Part shown: piece after piece, positions 53,173 to 61,709 of the stretch
Layout of the letters: each line of letters starts with the position of its first letter
Numbering within the stretch: position 1 is the stretch's first letter
NCBI RefSeq assembly: GCF_024623325.1
Contig: NZ_JANJZD010000003.1
Coordinates: 222,382 to 286,381, forward strand
DNA: 64,000 nucleotides
From: Acetatifactor muris
GTDB taxonomy: Bacteria; Bacillota; Clostridia; Lachnospirales; Lachnospiraceae
Reading direction: 5' to 3'
The notes under the pieces: model-generated
The model's database searches: none
Seen by the model: the letters and a program-made list of their open reading frames with translations, nothing else
Told to the model about the DNA's origin: nothing
Translations under genes and position numbers: made by a program

Positions 53173-54222
53173 ATGGAAGAAGAGAAATTACCAGATTTTC
53201 ATCAGATGCATTTTGATTCCATACAGGTACTGCGGGGAATTACGGCAGTTTTTATCATATTGGAACACATCCGCTTCTTAAACTGCGGCGCCTTCGGCGT
53301 GGATATTTTCTTTTGTATCAGCGGCTTCATGATTATGTTCTCCACTCACAGAGACGGCAGACATTTTCTGGCAAAGCGCCTCATCCGCATTCTGCCGCTG
53401 TACTACCTGATGACTGTGGGCACTTTTATACTGCTGCTGCTGTTTCCGACCATGTTCCAGCAGACAAATGCAGACCCGGTATTCCTGCTGAAAAGCCTCT
53501 GCTTTGTCCCCTTTGACATAGGCGGCGGTGTGCTTCAGCCTCTGATGCGCATCGGCTGGACTGTGAACTGTGAACTGTTTTTCTATCTTATATTTGGCAT
53601 TGCTCTGGGCATCAGCCACCGATTCCGGGGATTGTTCTGCAGCCTTTTCCTCATTGCGACCATACTTATCGCCCGGCTGGTGCCCGCCCCGCCTGCTGCC
53701 CTGGCTTTCTATGGAAATCCGGTCATGCTGGAATTTATCTATGGAATCCTTGCCTACTATGCCGCATGGGGGCTGTATCGCCTGTACCGGACCAGAAAAC
53801 TGCCCAGAGCCTGTCTCCTGCTGGGATTTCCGGGCTGCCTGGGCTGTCTCTGGGGGCTTCTGATTACGAAACCTCACATCAATATTCTGGGATTCCGCAG
53901 GCCCATTCTGTGGGGCCTGCCCGCTCTGCTCATTGTACTCTGCGCCTTCCTGGCAGGTCTGAGCGCAAAAAAAATGCCAGGTCCGTTGGTCAGACTTGGC
54001 AATATCAGTTTTTCTTTATATCTGATGCATTACTATCCTGTCATGCTGCTGGACAGAGCCGTGTTCGACTTTTCTGTCTGCAGCTCCCGGGCCCTGGCAG
54101 GTACGGCTGTTGCCATTGCCGTCAGCGTGGGCCTGGCGCTGGTCAGCCATGCCCTGATAGAAGTCAGATTGTCCAACTGGCTGCGCGGACGGCTGCTTAC
54201 GCCACCGCCGCCGAAGCCATGA
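53173..54222 (+). CDS. Acyltransferase-3 family membrane protein (349 aa)
   Basis: About ten hydrophobic segments. The family signature is FDSIQVLRGITAVFIILEHIRF at the N-terminus (key residues R21 and H33), then GVDIFFCISGFMI and FLAKRLIRILPLYY. It transfers acyl groups, usually acetyl, to cell-surface glycans. ATG at 53173 follows GAAAGGACG. A TATAAT at 53106-53111 lies upstream without a clear -35. Its 3' end overlaps the convergent TVP38-family gene by 26 bp. Confidence 0.9.
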   Translation: MEEEKLPDFHQMHFDSIQVLRGITAVFIILEHIRFLNCGAFGVDIFFCISGFMIMFSTHRDGRHFLAKRLIRILPLYYLMTVGTFILLLLFPTMFQQTNADPVFLLKSLCFVPFDIGGGVLQPLMRIGWTVNCELFFYLIFGIALGISHRFRGLFCSLFLIATILIARLVPAPPAALAFYGNPVMLEFIYGILAYYAAWGLYRLYRTRKLPRACLLLGFPGCLGCLWGLLITKPHINILGFRRPILWGLPALLIVLCAFLAGLSAKKMPGPLVRLGNISFSLYLMHYYPVMLLDRAVFDFSVCSSRALAGTAVAIAVSVGLALVSHALIEVRLSNWLRGRLLTPPPPKP

Positions 54223-54859
54223 TACAGTAGGCAAGAATGCACCAGGGTTTCCCCAGCACAATAATCGCCACAAATTTACGCGTGCTCATTTTTGTGATTC
54301 CGGTGAAATAGCAGAAATAATCATCCGGAAACAGCGGGAGCACCATGCCCAGGAACAATATCACAGTATAAAACTTACTGTTGCCTGCCCAGTTGGCCCA
54401 TTTGTCATACTTCTCTCCGGGGAACATCCTCTTGACCAATCCGCTTCCGTATCTCCTGGCAAGCAGGAAAGCAATGATGGAGCCTGCGGAAATGCCGATA
54501 TAATTGCACCAGAATCCGCCCATACACCCGAACATAAGCGCCCCTGCCACACAGCCCGCAAGCCCGGGCAGTATCGGCAGCACCACCTGCGCCGCCTGCA
54601 CCGCCACCAGAAACAAAGGCGCCAGCAGGCCGAAGCCTGCCATATATTTCTGGAAAGTATCCACCGAGTTAAATTTCCCGTCAAAATAAGCCTTACATAA
54701 AAACACCGTAAACAGCAGGCATAACGCCAGCACTCCCGCCGTCACCCATTTTTTATATTTTTCTGCCTGCCCTGCCATCGAAGGTTTTGTCATTGGCTGT
54801 TTGGTCATTGGTTGCTTTGTCATTATCTGTTTCGTTATTGCCTGTTCATTCATTGCCAT
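54197..54859 (-). CDS. TVP38/TMEM64 (SNARE-associated/DedA-like) membrane protein (220 aa)
   Basis: Five to six membrane segments with the VTT-domain pattern: PILPGLAGCVAGALMFG, WCNYIGISAGSIIAFLLAR and FLGMVLPLFPDDYFCYFTG. Family members act in lipid handling or membrane homeostasis. The N-terminus contains a short repeat (MTKQPMTKQPMTKPSM) made by 12-15-bp DNA repeats, leaving several possible starts. I keep the first ATG because AGGGAG lies upstream. The 194-bp gap to the xylanase gene holds a TATACT -10 but no convincing -35. Confidence 0.85.
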   Translation of the reverse strand: MAMNEQAITKQIMTKQPMTKQPMTKPSMAGQAEKYKKWVTAGVLALCLLFTVFLCKAYFDGKFNSVDTFQKYMAGFGLLAPLFLVAVQAAQVVLPILPGLAGCVAGALMFGCMGGFWCNYIGISAGSIIAFLLARRYGSGLVKRMFPGEKYDKWANWAGNSKFYTVILFLGMVLPLFPDDYFCYFTGITKMSTRKFVAIIVLGKPWCILAYCIMASAAVA

Positions 54860-55053
54860 CTGTCTGTTTTCTCCCTGTCCGTTGCAAATCCTTTTGCTGT
54901 CATTTCAGGCGAGGCTGTCTCTGCGCACTGCGGCAGTCTGACATGCCTCTTCTGATGTTACCTAAGTATAACGGACAATTCTTAAAATATTACACAGGCA
55001 ATTCTAAAGATTTCTAAAACAAATCCCTAAAAAACACTTTTGGACAGGGCGGA

Positions 55054-56076
55054 CTATATGCTAGCAGAAAGCACAGCTTCATAAGCCTTTTTCGGCTGAA
55101 GATTTTCATCGAACAGCAGCGGATAACTTCTCTCTCTTCTGAAAAAAGTAAGCCATGTAATACCGTCATGCAATCCCCAGAAGGTGACTCCCGTAACATT
55201 TGCTTTGCCTTCCTTTCGGCTGTCCAGGAGCATTCGGAACAGTTTCTCATACCGGTCAGCCAGTCCATTCATGGAGTCCTCCGAAGGATCCGCATTGTGA
55301 ATATCCAGCTCTGTAACCTGTACCTGCAGGGAAAGCGCCCCGAAACATTTCAGGCTTTTTTCAAACTCACCCATATCTGTCTCCATGGTGAGATGAGCCT
55401 GCATGCCCATGCCGTCCACAAGGCCCTCCTCCAGAAGAGGCTTTAAGATACGTTCGCAGATGACATCTCTCTTCCAGGGCACAAAGGTATCATAATCATT
55501 GTAAAACAGACTCACATTACTGTCCGCGTATTTTCTGGCAAACCGAAATGCCTGGATGACGAAATCCTCTCCCACTGTCTTCGTCCAGAGGGATTCCCGC
55601 AGTCCTCCGTTGTCAATGGCCTCGTTTACCACATCCCAGACGTAAATCACCCCGGGCCACCTTTGCTGGATGGATTCCAGAACACCGCGGATATAATTTT
55701 CCAGTCTGGCAAGCATGGTATCCCGGTCTGCCAGCGGCGCCTCCTCCTCTTTGCTGTACCCTTCCGTGAAAAACCATCTGGGTGTCTGGTTGTGCCACAC
55801 CAGCGTATGTCCTCTGACGCCAAGCCCCTTCTCCTTCGCAAAATCCATATAGCGTTCAATGGTGTCAAACTTAACCGCAGGGCAGCGGTCGTATTTCTCC
55901 GGCTCGGCACAGTTGCGTGCCTCGTCCAGGAGAAACATGGGCTTCATGTCATTCTCACAGGTAATGGAATCATACTCCTTCACAATGTGTGCCAGAGTGA
56001 CTTCCTCTCCGAAAATTCTGCCGGGAACTGCTGCTCCCATCTTAAAAAACGGCTGATAGCTTTCTCTCAAACTCAT
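55054..56076 (-). CDS. GH10 endo-1,4-beta-xylanase, intracellular (340 aa)
   Basis: (beta/alpha)8 glycoside hydrolase of family 10. TCENDMKPMFL, GVRGHTLVWHNQTPRWFF, the acid/base glutamate in VWDVVNEAID and the nucleophile glutamate in QVTELDIHNAD are all present. VTFWGLHDGITWL is the closing block. No signal peptide or binding module, so it hydrolyses imported xylo-oligosaccharides. Start at 56074-56076 behind AGGAGGGATTACACT. It follows the GH127 gene by 55 bp in one operon, pointing to arabinoxylan breakdown. Confidence 0.95.
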   Translation of the reverse strand: MSLRESYQPFFKMGAAVPGRIFGEEVTLAHIVKEYDSITCENDMKPMFLLDEARNCAEPEKYDRCPAVKFDTIERYMDFAKEKGLGVRGHTLVWHNQTPRWFFTEGYSKEEEAPLADRDTMLARLENYIRGVLESIQQRWPGVIYVWDVVNEAIDNGGLRESLWTKTVGEDFVIQAFRFARKYADSNVSLFYNDYDTFVPWKRDVICERILKPLLEEGLVDGMGMQAHLTMETDMGEFEKSLKCFGALSLQVQVTELDIHNADPSEDSMNGLADRYEKLFRMLLDSRKEGKANVTGVTFWGLHDGITWLTFFRRERSYPLLFDENLQPKKAYEAVLSASI

Positions 56077-56131
56077 AGTGTAATCCCTCCTGATTAAAAT
56101 CACTGCGCGATAACGAAACGTTAAAATTCTT

Positions 56132-58012
56132 TCAAGGTTTTATCGGAAAATAAATGCCATATGTATCATACCCCACTTCATACAGCGGAATAAACCGGAT
56201 GCCTCTCTCCTGCCCCACCGTGCGGAAGGTGGATTTCCAGCTCCCCCACTCCCGCTCATTGTCATGAACCAGGACACTTTCCGGGTGTGCGATATCCGGC
56301 ACATGCAGAAGTCTCTCCTCTTCGCAGAGACCGGCCAGCACCACCGGTCCGTACAGAAATGCAACCGTGTCCTCTCTGTCAGGCAGTGCCTGTGCCTTCA
56401 CGGCTCTGGGCAGCACAATGCGCACCACATCTTTGTCCTCCCAGGTCCTCTCCAGCGGTACAAAAATGCCTCCCTGCTCTGTGCAGAATACTTCCTTCTC
56501 ATTGACTAAAATCTGTGCTTTTCCAGCTATCCACCAGGGAATCCGAATCATCAGTGTCATCTGGATCTTCTCCGGCGTCTGAACGCGCAGGCAGGGCACC
56601 AGGCAATCCGGATTAGACGGCCATTTCCTGGTATCTTCAAGCACCGACTGCCTCGCGGAGGAGTCGCTGGAAAGATGACTGCTTCCCGTCAGCGGATCCC
56701 TTTTCTGCAGCAGGGTCACAGAGGTACCCTCCACGTCAAATGCGGCTTCGCTGTCAAAATACTGGCTGACATAAATCGTTCTTCCGGACTGATGATAAAT
56801 GCCTCTGTTGAACGCCGCATTGGCCTGTGCCAGCGTACCGTGGCAGCAGAAGAAATCATCTGTTTTGCTGCTCCATCCTTTTCTGGCCCCCGCCTGCATG
56901 GGAAGGAAATAGCTCAGCAGACCCTTCGTGGGATAAGGACTGGTAAATCCGTGGGTAAAATTCCCCTGCCAGTAGGCCTGCGCCATAATCCCATTGTACA
57001 GATTCCTCTCCTGATAATCCAGGTAGGCCGGATCTCCGGTCCATCGGAACAGGAATCCTGCCAGACGCATCATATTATAGACAGTGCAGTGCTCCTGTCC
57101 CTTCTGCCCCAGCCGGGCGGAAAGCTTCTTCATGGGAGACCAGATTTCACCGCAGGTCTGTCCGCCTGTGGCATAACAGCCACGCTTTGTCACGGCAAGC
57201 TCCCAGTAGCTTTCCGCTATCCGTCGCCATTTTTCCTCACCGGTCACATCATAAGCTCTGGCACATCCGATTACCTCGGGTATGGTCGTGTTGGCATGCA
57301 TATTGGTCAGCACATCCTCGCCTCTCAGCAGCGGGTCAAACAGACGTCCCCGGTAATAGCGCTCCATCAGCTCCCGATATTTTTCATTGCCGGTAAAATC
57401 ATACAGCTGCGCCCATATCTCCAGCATGCCTCCGGTCTCAAAGTCCAGGATATCATCAAATTCTTCGCGGGAATACCCTGCACTCCAGTCATAAAACCAT
57501 TCGGCGAAGTTCTCTGCAATCTTCAGCGCCGTCTGATTTCCCGCAAATTCGTACATGTCAAGCAATCCCATAAATACCTTGTGAATCGTGTAATGGGGCG
57601 CCCAGACTCTCTTGCCCCCGGCAATCCAGTACAGATACTTTTCCGGAATGGGTCCCACCCAGGAGCCCCCGTTCTCCTTCTGGCACTCCTCCAGTTCGGC
57701 TATTATGGCGTCCGCCTTCGCCTTCAGCTCTCTGTCGCCGGTGGCATGGTAATTCATTGCGGCGGCTGACAGCCAGTGCCCCAGAAAATGTCCCCGCAGC
57801 TGGCAAGTGGGGAATTCCCATCCCCCGTGCATGTCTTCGATTACATTGGACGAAGTGTCCCGCCCTGCCTCCAGATTAAAATTCAGCAGCAGAAAACGAT
57901 TTTCCAGATGATACATATAATCCCTGTTCGCCGCCTGCCGGCGCTGCAGCTCCGGGTCCAGGATGCGGACTTCCCGTCCTCTCTTTTCCTGCAGATTTGC
58001 GTTTCCCTCCAT
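56132..58012 (-). CDS. GH127 beta-L-arabinofuranosidase-type enzyme (626 aa)
   Basis: DUF1680 family with an (alpha/alpha)6 barrel. HFLGHWLSAAAMNYHATGD, GGKRVWAPHYTIHKVFMGLL and ANTTIPEVIGCARAY are typical. The Zn-cysteine active site is intact: Glu-x-Cys in GQEHCTVYNMMR and the adjacent cysteines of DDFFCCHGT, one of which is the nucleophile in characterised HypBA1. No signal peptide. Start at 58010-58012 behind GGAGGAATAACACT. First gene of the GH127-GH10 operon; likely removes L-arabinofuranose from imported oligosaccharides. Confidence 0.93.
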   Translation of the reverse strand: MEGNANLQEKRGREVRILDPELQRRQAANRDYMYHLENRFLLLNFNLEAGRDTSSNVIEDMHGGWEFPTCQLRGHFLGHWLSAAAMNYHATGDRELKAKADAIIAELEECQKENGGSWVGPIPEKYLYWIAGGKRVWAPHYTIHKVFMGLLDMYEFAGNQTALKIAENFAEWFYDWSAGYSREEFDDILDFETGGMLEIWAQLYDFTGNEKYRELMERYYRGRLFDPLLRGEDVLTNMHANTTIPEVIGCARAYDVTGEEKWRRIAESYWELAVTKRGCYATGGQTCGEIWSPMKKLSARLGQKGQEHCTVYNMMRLAGFLFRWTGDPAYLDYQERNLYNGIMAQAYWQGNFTHGFTSPYPTKGLLSYFLPMQAGARKGWSSKTDDFFCCHGTLAQANAAFNRGIYHQSGRTIYVSQYFDSEAAFDVEGTSVTLLQKRDPLTGSSHLSSDSSARQSVLEDTRKWPSNPDCLVPCLRVQTPEKIQMTLMIRIPWWIAGKAQILVNEKEVFCTEQGGIFVPLERTWEDKDVVRIVLPRAVKAQALPDREDTVAFLYGPVVLAGLCEEERLLHVPDIAHPESVLVHDNEREWGSWKSTFRTVGQERGIRFIPLYEVGYDTYGIYFPIKP

Positions 58013-58036
58013 AGTGTTATTCCTCCTCTCTCTTCC

Positions 58037-58065
58037 ACTATACGCTGCCGCCGGCTTCTCCGCAA
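58037..58065 (-). promoter_or_regulatory. Promoter of the GH127-GH10 operon
   Basis: Minus-strand TTGCGG (58060-58065) and TATAGT (58037-58042) with a 17-bp spacer, 25 bp before the start. The spacer is GC-rich, suggesting dependence on an activator. Confidence 0.55.
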
Positions 58066-58112
58066 TGGACAATACTAATATATAATTGATGAATCCTCAC
58101 ATTTATTGAAGG

Positions 58113-58150
58113 AAAAAAGGCAGAGACCGGAATCTGCATCCGTCTCTGCC
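58113..58150 (-). terminator. Terminator after the coiled-coil repeat gene
   Basis: Perfect 9-bp stem GGCAGAGAC/GTCTCTGCC (58119-58127/58142-58150) followed on the minus strand by six T residues. It separates the coiled-coil gene from the GH127 operon. Confidence 0.9.
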
Positions 58151-58189
58151 CTGTCTGTGATCTGCCCGAATCACATAAATACTACTTTG

Positions 58190-58591
58190 TCACTTTGTCA
58201 TTCTCTGGAGCCATGCTCTGTTCTCCACACCCTGTCCCCATGCGTCCAGAGCGAGATTGTAGATATCGGAAATTCTGCGGTCCATTTTGATCTGTGCTCC
58301 CCGGACTTCCGTCAACCCCTTTCTCACCGCTGCCACATCTGTCTCAAGCCGGTCGAGTCTGCTCTCAACTTTGTCAAGCCTGCTCTCGACCGTATCGAGT
58401 CTGTTCTCGATCGTATCAAGTCTGCTCTCAATCGTATCAAGTCTGCTCTCAATCGTATCAAGCCTGCTCTCGACCGTATCGAGTCTGTTCTCAATTTTGT
58501 CCAGCTTCTTCTCCATGGGTTCTAATCTTTTGTCGAGCCTTTCGTCAAGTAAATCCGACAACGCCTTCAGGTCTTCCTTCGTTAATGCCAT
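58190..58591 (-). CDS. Heptad-repeat coiled-coil protein (133 aa)
   Basis: MALTKEDLKALSDLLDERLD leads into nine or ten uninterrupted heptads of the type RLDTIES/RLDTVES (about residues 27-90). A less regular helix with VAAVRKGLTEVRGAQIKMD and a short tail follow. The heptads are encoded by near-identical 21-bp DNA repeats. No membrane segment. Start at 58589-58591 behind GGAGGAAAGG. It lies between two glycoside hydrolase genes but has its own terminator. Similar short proteins are frequent in gut Clostridia; the role is unknown, and an oligomeric scaffold is a guess. Confidence 0.75.
   Translation of the reverse strand: MALTKEDLKALSDLLDERLDKRLEPMEKKLDKIENRLDTVESRLDTIESRLDTIESRLDTIENRLDTVESRLDKVESRLDRLETDVAAVRKGLTEVRGAQIKMDRRISDIYNLALDAWGQGVENRAWLQRMTK
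58354..58500. repeat. 21-bp tandem repeats inside the coiled-coil gene
   Basis: About seven units of the form TCAAGTCTGCTCTCAATCGTA (one base variants GAGTCTGTTCTC, ACCGTA). Each unit encodes one heptad, so gain or loss of a unit changes coil length without a frameshift. Two central units are identical. Confidence 0.85.
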
Positions 58592-58734
58592 ATTCCTTTC
58601 CTCCTTGCGATAAGCCCTCTCCGACAACACCAGTATATCATAGCCGGAACCTCATGTCCATTCAAAATATTTATACCTTTCCGGTCAGTCCGGCCCAAAT
58701 CCGCTTCTCTGAAAATACCTTTTACAAAAGGCAT

Positions 58735-60645
58735 TCATGGATGGCTGATCCGGTACTCTCCGCTCTTCAGGTCCACTGTCACCTGTGTGCCATCTGCAAA
58801 AAGAGTCCGCTGCCTGTGCGGGCTTCCGTCCAGGAATTCATGTCGTACCATCTCATAATCCGCAACCTGCTCCTGAAGCGCGGCCACCACACGGTAACGG
58901 GAAATGTCCTCGTCCAGCTGCTTTTCCCTGGCCGCGTCAAACGCACCGTCACAGTCCGGATAAGCTCCATCCTTATCCACATAGGCCCCGCCGCCGTTTA
59001 ACAGGGCATACAGCATATAATCCTCCGTATCCGGCAGTCTGTCCATGGGCCAGGGCAGAATGATACAGTCATGGTAAACCAGATTAAACAGAGGAACCGG
59101 AATTCCTCTCCGGGGCGTTCCCGGTTTTTCCAGCATAAAATCATAAGGCCCGTAATGGCAGAACACAAGATCTCTCATGGCCCAATCGCCGCATTCCTCG
59201 GAGCTGGGCAGAATTTTCTTCGAACACAGATACCGGAAGCAGGCGCTTCGATATTCAAAACATTCCCTTCGGGTCATTCTGTGGCGGGGATTGGCACATT
59301 CATCGCCTTCGTTACAGGTGAACACATCCAGATAAGAAGCTTCCAGATGAATGCCATGCCGCAGCACCTCCTCAAAATTCCGCTTCACATAATAGGGCGC
59401 CTGCGTGGCGCACAGATAGCTCTGCCGTCCTCCGGCCCACCTGGCCATATCAAAAATCGAGCCGTCCGGCGCCTCACAGGCAAATTCCCGGTCAAAAGAA
59501 GGCGCATCCATATAGTAATCCCGGTACTGGTCATGAAGGCCGAACATATAGCCACATTCCCGGATGGTTTCGGACAGCTCCTTCATCCCCTCCCAGCCGC
59601 CGGCCTCCTCACAGGCAGGCAGATAGTCCGGATGTCTGTTGTCATAGCCGGGATCTCCCCAGCCGTCCAGATGCAGGTAAAGCCTGCGCATTCCCTTATC
59701 CCGGAACCGCAGAATCTCCCGGGTGCGCTCCGCAAAAGGGATAACCACATCGTTTTTCTCCGGATGCTCCCTGTCATAGAACAAAGAATCCGGAGACACA
59801 TGCGTCTTGATTCCTTTATGTACAATGGCTGCACCCACCAGCTTCCTGACCAGAGGATTTCGCGCCGACTTTTCCGCCAGCGTAGTAAAAAGCCCTGTCT
59901 CTTTCACATAGGACCGATAAACCTTGCACAAATCATTGTAATCACAGTCTTCCAGGAACGTGAACCGCGTAACACGCCGGTAGGCAAGGCGTCCCAGGCT
60001 GGGCAGAAAATACATTCCCACATGAGAATAAGGCCCTCCCGCCGGATGGTCAATTTCATATCCGGCGTCCCAGGGCTGTTCACAGATGGCAATGTACCCT
60101 CTCCGCGCCTCCACCTGGCCAAACCACGGCATATAAGCTCCCGCACTGCACATCTGTCCGTTAAAAGGCAGCTTTCCGACGGCCGTCTCCCATGTATTGG
60201 GAATCAAAATCCCCTGCAGTACAGGCATGACCGTATACGAAGAAGAGACAGGATTGTCAAATGCAAAAGGCGTCGGCCAGTGTACTGCCGCAAACGCCTC
60301 CCCGTCTCTGCCCGGAATCAGCTCAAACCGCACATTCCCGGTGGCATGCTCAATCCAGATGAGTGTCTCAAAGGAAAACTTCTCCATCTCGGCAAAGCCG
60401 TCATAGGAAGACAGAATCCCCGTTCCCACACCGCTTTGATAATATCTGTGCGAAATGGAGGCTGCATCTGAAAATAATACTGCGGAGCACTCCTTCCGCT
60501 CAATGCGTGGAGGACAGGTCTGTTCCCAGATACGATTACCGGCTTCCACCCGGCAGCACAGACTGTCCGGGAAAAAAGTCACGGTAATCCCGGCTGCAGA
60601 GATCGTCAGCGGCTGATAATTTGATTTTGTCATGTCGTCATTCAT
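58735..60645 (-). CDS. Large glycoside hydrolase-like protein, family not assigned (636 aa)
   Basis: An N-terminal beta-sandwich (about 1-240) is followed by a TIM-barrel-like region. LYLHLDGWGDPGYDNRHPDY, GYMFGLHDQYRDYYMD, HLEASYLDVFTCNEGDECANP and LPSSEECGDWAMRD supply acidic residues at strand ends. The pattern recalls the DUF5696 or GH101/GH129-like endo-/alpha-N-acetylgalactosaminidase group, but I cannot fix the family. No signal peptide. ATG at 60643-60645 behind AGGAG at 8 nt; a TTG two codons earlier is too close. Own promoter. The neighbouring GH127/GH10 genes suggest a plant-glycan substrate. Confidence 0.65.
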   Translation of the reverse strand: MNDDMTKSNYQPLTISAAGITVTFFPDSLCCRVEAGNRIWEQTCPPRIERKECSAVLFSDAASISHRYYQSGVGTGILSSYDGFAEMEKFSFETLIWIEHATGNVRFELIPGRDGEAFAAVHWPTPFAFDNPVSSSYTVMPVLQGILIPNTWETAVGKLPFNGQMCSAGAYMPWFGQVEARRGYIAICEQPWDAGYEIDHPAGGPYSHVGMYFLPSLGRLAYRRVTRFTFLEDCDYNDLCKVYRSYVKETGLFTTLAEKSARNPLVRKLVGAAIVHKGIKTHVSPDSLFYDREHPEKNDVVIPFAERTREILRFRDKGMRRLYLHLDGWGDPGYDNRHPDYLPACEEAGGWEGMKELSETIRECGYMFGLHDQYRDYYMDAPSFDREFACEAPDGSIFDMARWAGGRQSYLCATQAPYYVKRNFEEVLRHGIHLEASYLDVFTCNEGDECANPRHRMTRRECFEYRSACFRYLCSKKILPSSEECGDWAMRDLVFCHYGPYDFMLEKPGTPRRGIPVPLFNLVYHDCIILPWPMDRLPDTEDYMLYALLNGGGAYVDKDGAYPDCDGAFDAAREKQLDEDISRYRVVAALQEQVADYEMVRHEFLDGSPHRQRTLFADGTQVTVDLKSGEYRISHP

Positions 60646-60690
60646 ATCCAAATCTCCTGAAGGTTTTATTGTTTTGTCTGAACTGCTACC

Positions 60691-60720
60691 ATTTTACTAC
60701 AGATACAGCACTTCGGTCAA
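60691..60720 (-). promoter_or_regulatory. Promoter of the large glycosidase-like gene
   Basis: Minus-strand TTGACC (60715-60720) and TAAAAT (60691-60696), 18-bp spacer, 46 bp before the start. Confidence 0.65.
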
Positions 60721-60735
60721 AGATAAAAAAATTTA

Positions 60736-60764
60736 TTGACAACAGGAAAATCTTGTAGTAAAAT
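60736..60764 (+). promoter_or_regulatory. Promoter of tRNA-Gly
   Basis: Perfect TTGACA (60736-60741) and TAAAAT (60759-60764) with a 17-bp spacer, 62 bp upstream of the tRNA. It lies back to back with the glycosidase promoter. Confidence 0.8.
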
Positions 60765-60826
60765 ACATTTTGTTCGCAGGAAATCTTCAGAGATGAAGGC
60801 GTTCAGGAGACAATGAATTATTTTAT

Positions 60827-60899
60827 GCGATAGTGGCTCAGTTGGTAGAGCGCCACCTTGCCAAGGTGGAAATCGCGGGTTCGAGTCCCGTCTATCGCT
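60827..60899 (+). tRNA. tRNA-Gly, anticodon GCC
   Basis: 73-nt cloverleaf: acceptor GCGATAG/CTATCGC, D-arm with AGTTGGTAGAGC, anticodon stem CCACC/GGTGG around TTGCCAA, and T-loop GGTTCGAGTCC. Discriminator U; CCA is not encoded. Preceded by a consensus promoter and followed by a strong terminator. Its 3' end is the target of an integrated element: the last 22 nt recur at 62044. Confidence 0.97.
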
Positions 60900-60900
60900 C
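60878..60900 (+). other. Attachment-site duplication, tRNA-proximal copy (attL-like)
   Basis: GGTTCGAGTCCCGTCTATCG plus CTC, the T-arm/acceptor 3' end of the tRNA, recurs with one substitution at 62044-62066. Such direct repeats mark integration by tyrosine recombinases into tRNA 3' ends; the tRNA is kept whole on this side. Confidence 0.85.
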
Positions 60901-60912
60901 TTCTTTTTATGT

Positions 60913-60950
60913 AGCGGAATCCCATAAAATGTGGGGTTCCGCTGTTTTTT
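60913..60950 (+). terminator. Terminator of tRNA-Gly
   Basis: 11-nt arms AGCGGAATCCC (60913-60923) and GGGGTTCCGCT (60933-60943) followed by GTTTTTT. The same hairpin, base for base, recurs at 62079-62116 after the second att copy. Confidence 0.92.
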
Positions 60951-60977
60951 GTGTACATGTGTTCTGATTACATTTGA

Positions 60978-61288
60978 TTACACTTTATCCCGTGAAAGCG
61001 CACGCTCGATATTCTCATGTGTCCGGGCATCCGTCTCCCGGTTATAGCAATAATTGTGGAAAGTCGTGCGCTCGTCTTCATGCCCCACCAGCTCCCGGAT
61101 GCAGTCTAAGGAGACGCCGCCGGCATTCAAGTTTGGCGTAGGTCTTACGCATCTCTGTCTCTCTATCCGTTTCAATGTCTCAATGGCTTTCGGAACCAGT
61201 ATCACGAAACGGTCCTGATTCGTTTTAGTATGCTCCACGACTTCAAAACGGTTCTCTGTCTGGTCCCTGATTTCTTTAAATCTGCTAT
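60978..61288 (-). pseudogene. Decayed tyrosine integrase, C-terminal fragment
   Basis: Minus strand encodes FKEIRDQTENRFEVVEHTKT and QDRFVILVPKAIETLKRIER, then GGVSLDCIRELVGHEDERTT and FHNYCYNRETDAR, with the LxGH and catalytic-tyrosine region of phage-type integrases. Between these parts the MRKTYA arginine segment is in another frame and the middle of the catalytic domain is missing. The N-terminal half is absent. The remnant lies next to the att site, as an integrase should. Non-functional. Confidence 0.8.
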
Positions 61289-61572
61289 CCCTTTAAGAGT
61301 GAAATAAAAAGATTTAGGAAGTCCCGCATTCCCTGTTGATATGCAAGTCGTTCGGTAAGAGCTACTGTAATGTTATTTGCAACAGAATACCGTTCAAGTA
61401 ATTCCTGTTGTTCATCCGTCAATGTCTCATTCAATTCCTCAAATATCAAATCCGCATTTTTTGAGGATTCTTTATATTCCTCATTTTCAATGTAAATTTT
61501 CCCAGCGCGTTCTGCAAGATAGGGTGTAATCAAATCTAAAATTTCCTTTTTTAAGTTTTCAATTTCAACCAT
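61285..61572 (-). CDS. Hypothetical protein of an integrated element (95 aa)
   Basis: MVEIENLKKEILDLITPYLA, then YIENEEYKESSKNADLIFEE and LTERLAYQQGMRDFLNLFIS: an all-helical, acidic protein of a kind found on clostridial integrative elements (perhaps the DUF6809 group; not certain). Start at 61570-61572 with AAGGAAGA upstream. Its stop overlaps the edge of the integrase remnant. The AT-rich base composition differs from the neighbouring chromosomal genes, supporting foreign origin. Divergent from the small regulator gene. Confidence 0.65.
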   Translation of the reverse strand: MVEIENLKKEILDLITPYLAERAGKIYIENEEYKESSKNADLIFEELNETLTDEQQELLERYSVANNITVALTERLAYQQGMRDFLNLFISLLKG

Positions 61573-61709
61573 ATGTCTGTCTTCCTTATTTTTTGTACAT
61601 AATATCATATTATGACTTTTTTCACAATGTTAAAAATCATTATGATTATTCTCATTCTGCAAATTTCCCTTATAATGCGGGATAATATACCTACATGGAG
61701 GATACAGAA

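Noticed and set aside
58354..58500. CRISPR-like array
   Set aside because: Repeats are contiguous 21-mers with no spacers and lie in a coding frame. No CRISPR array or cas gene was seen in the window.
58106..59001. Plus-strand frames over the heptad-repeat gene
   Set aside because: The 21-bp repeats keep all frames open; only the minus frame has a start signal, heptad pattern and terminator.
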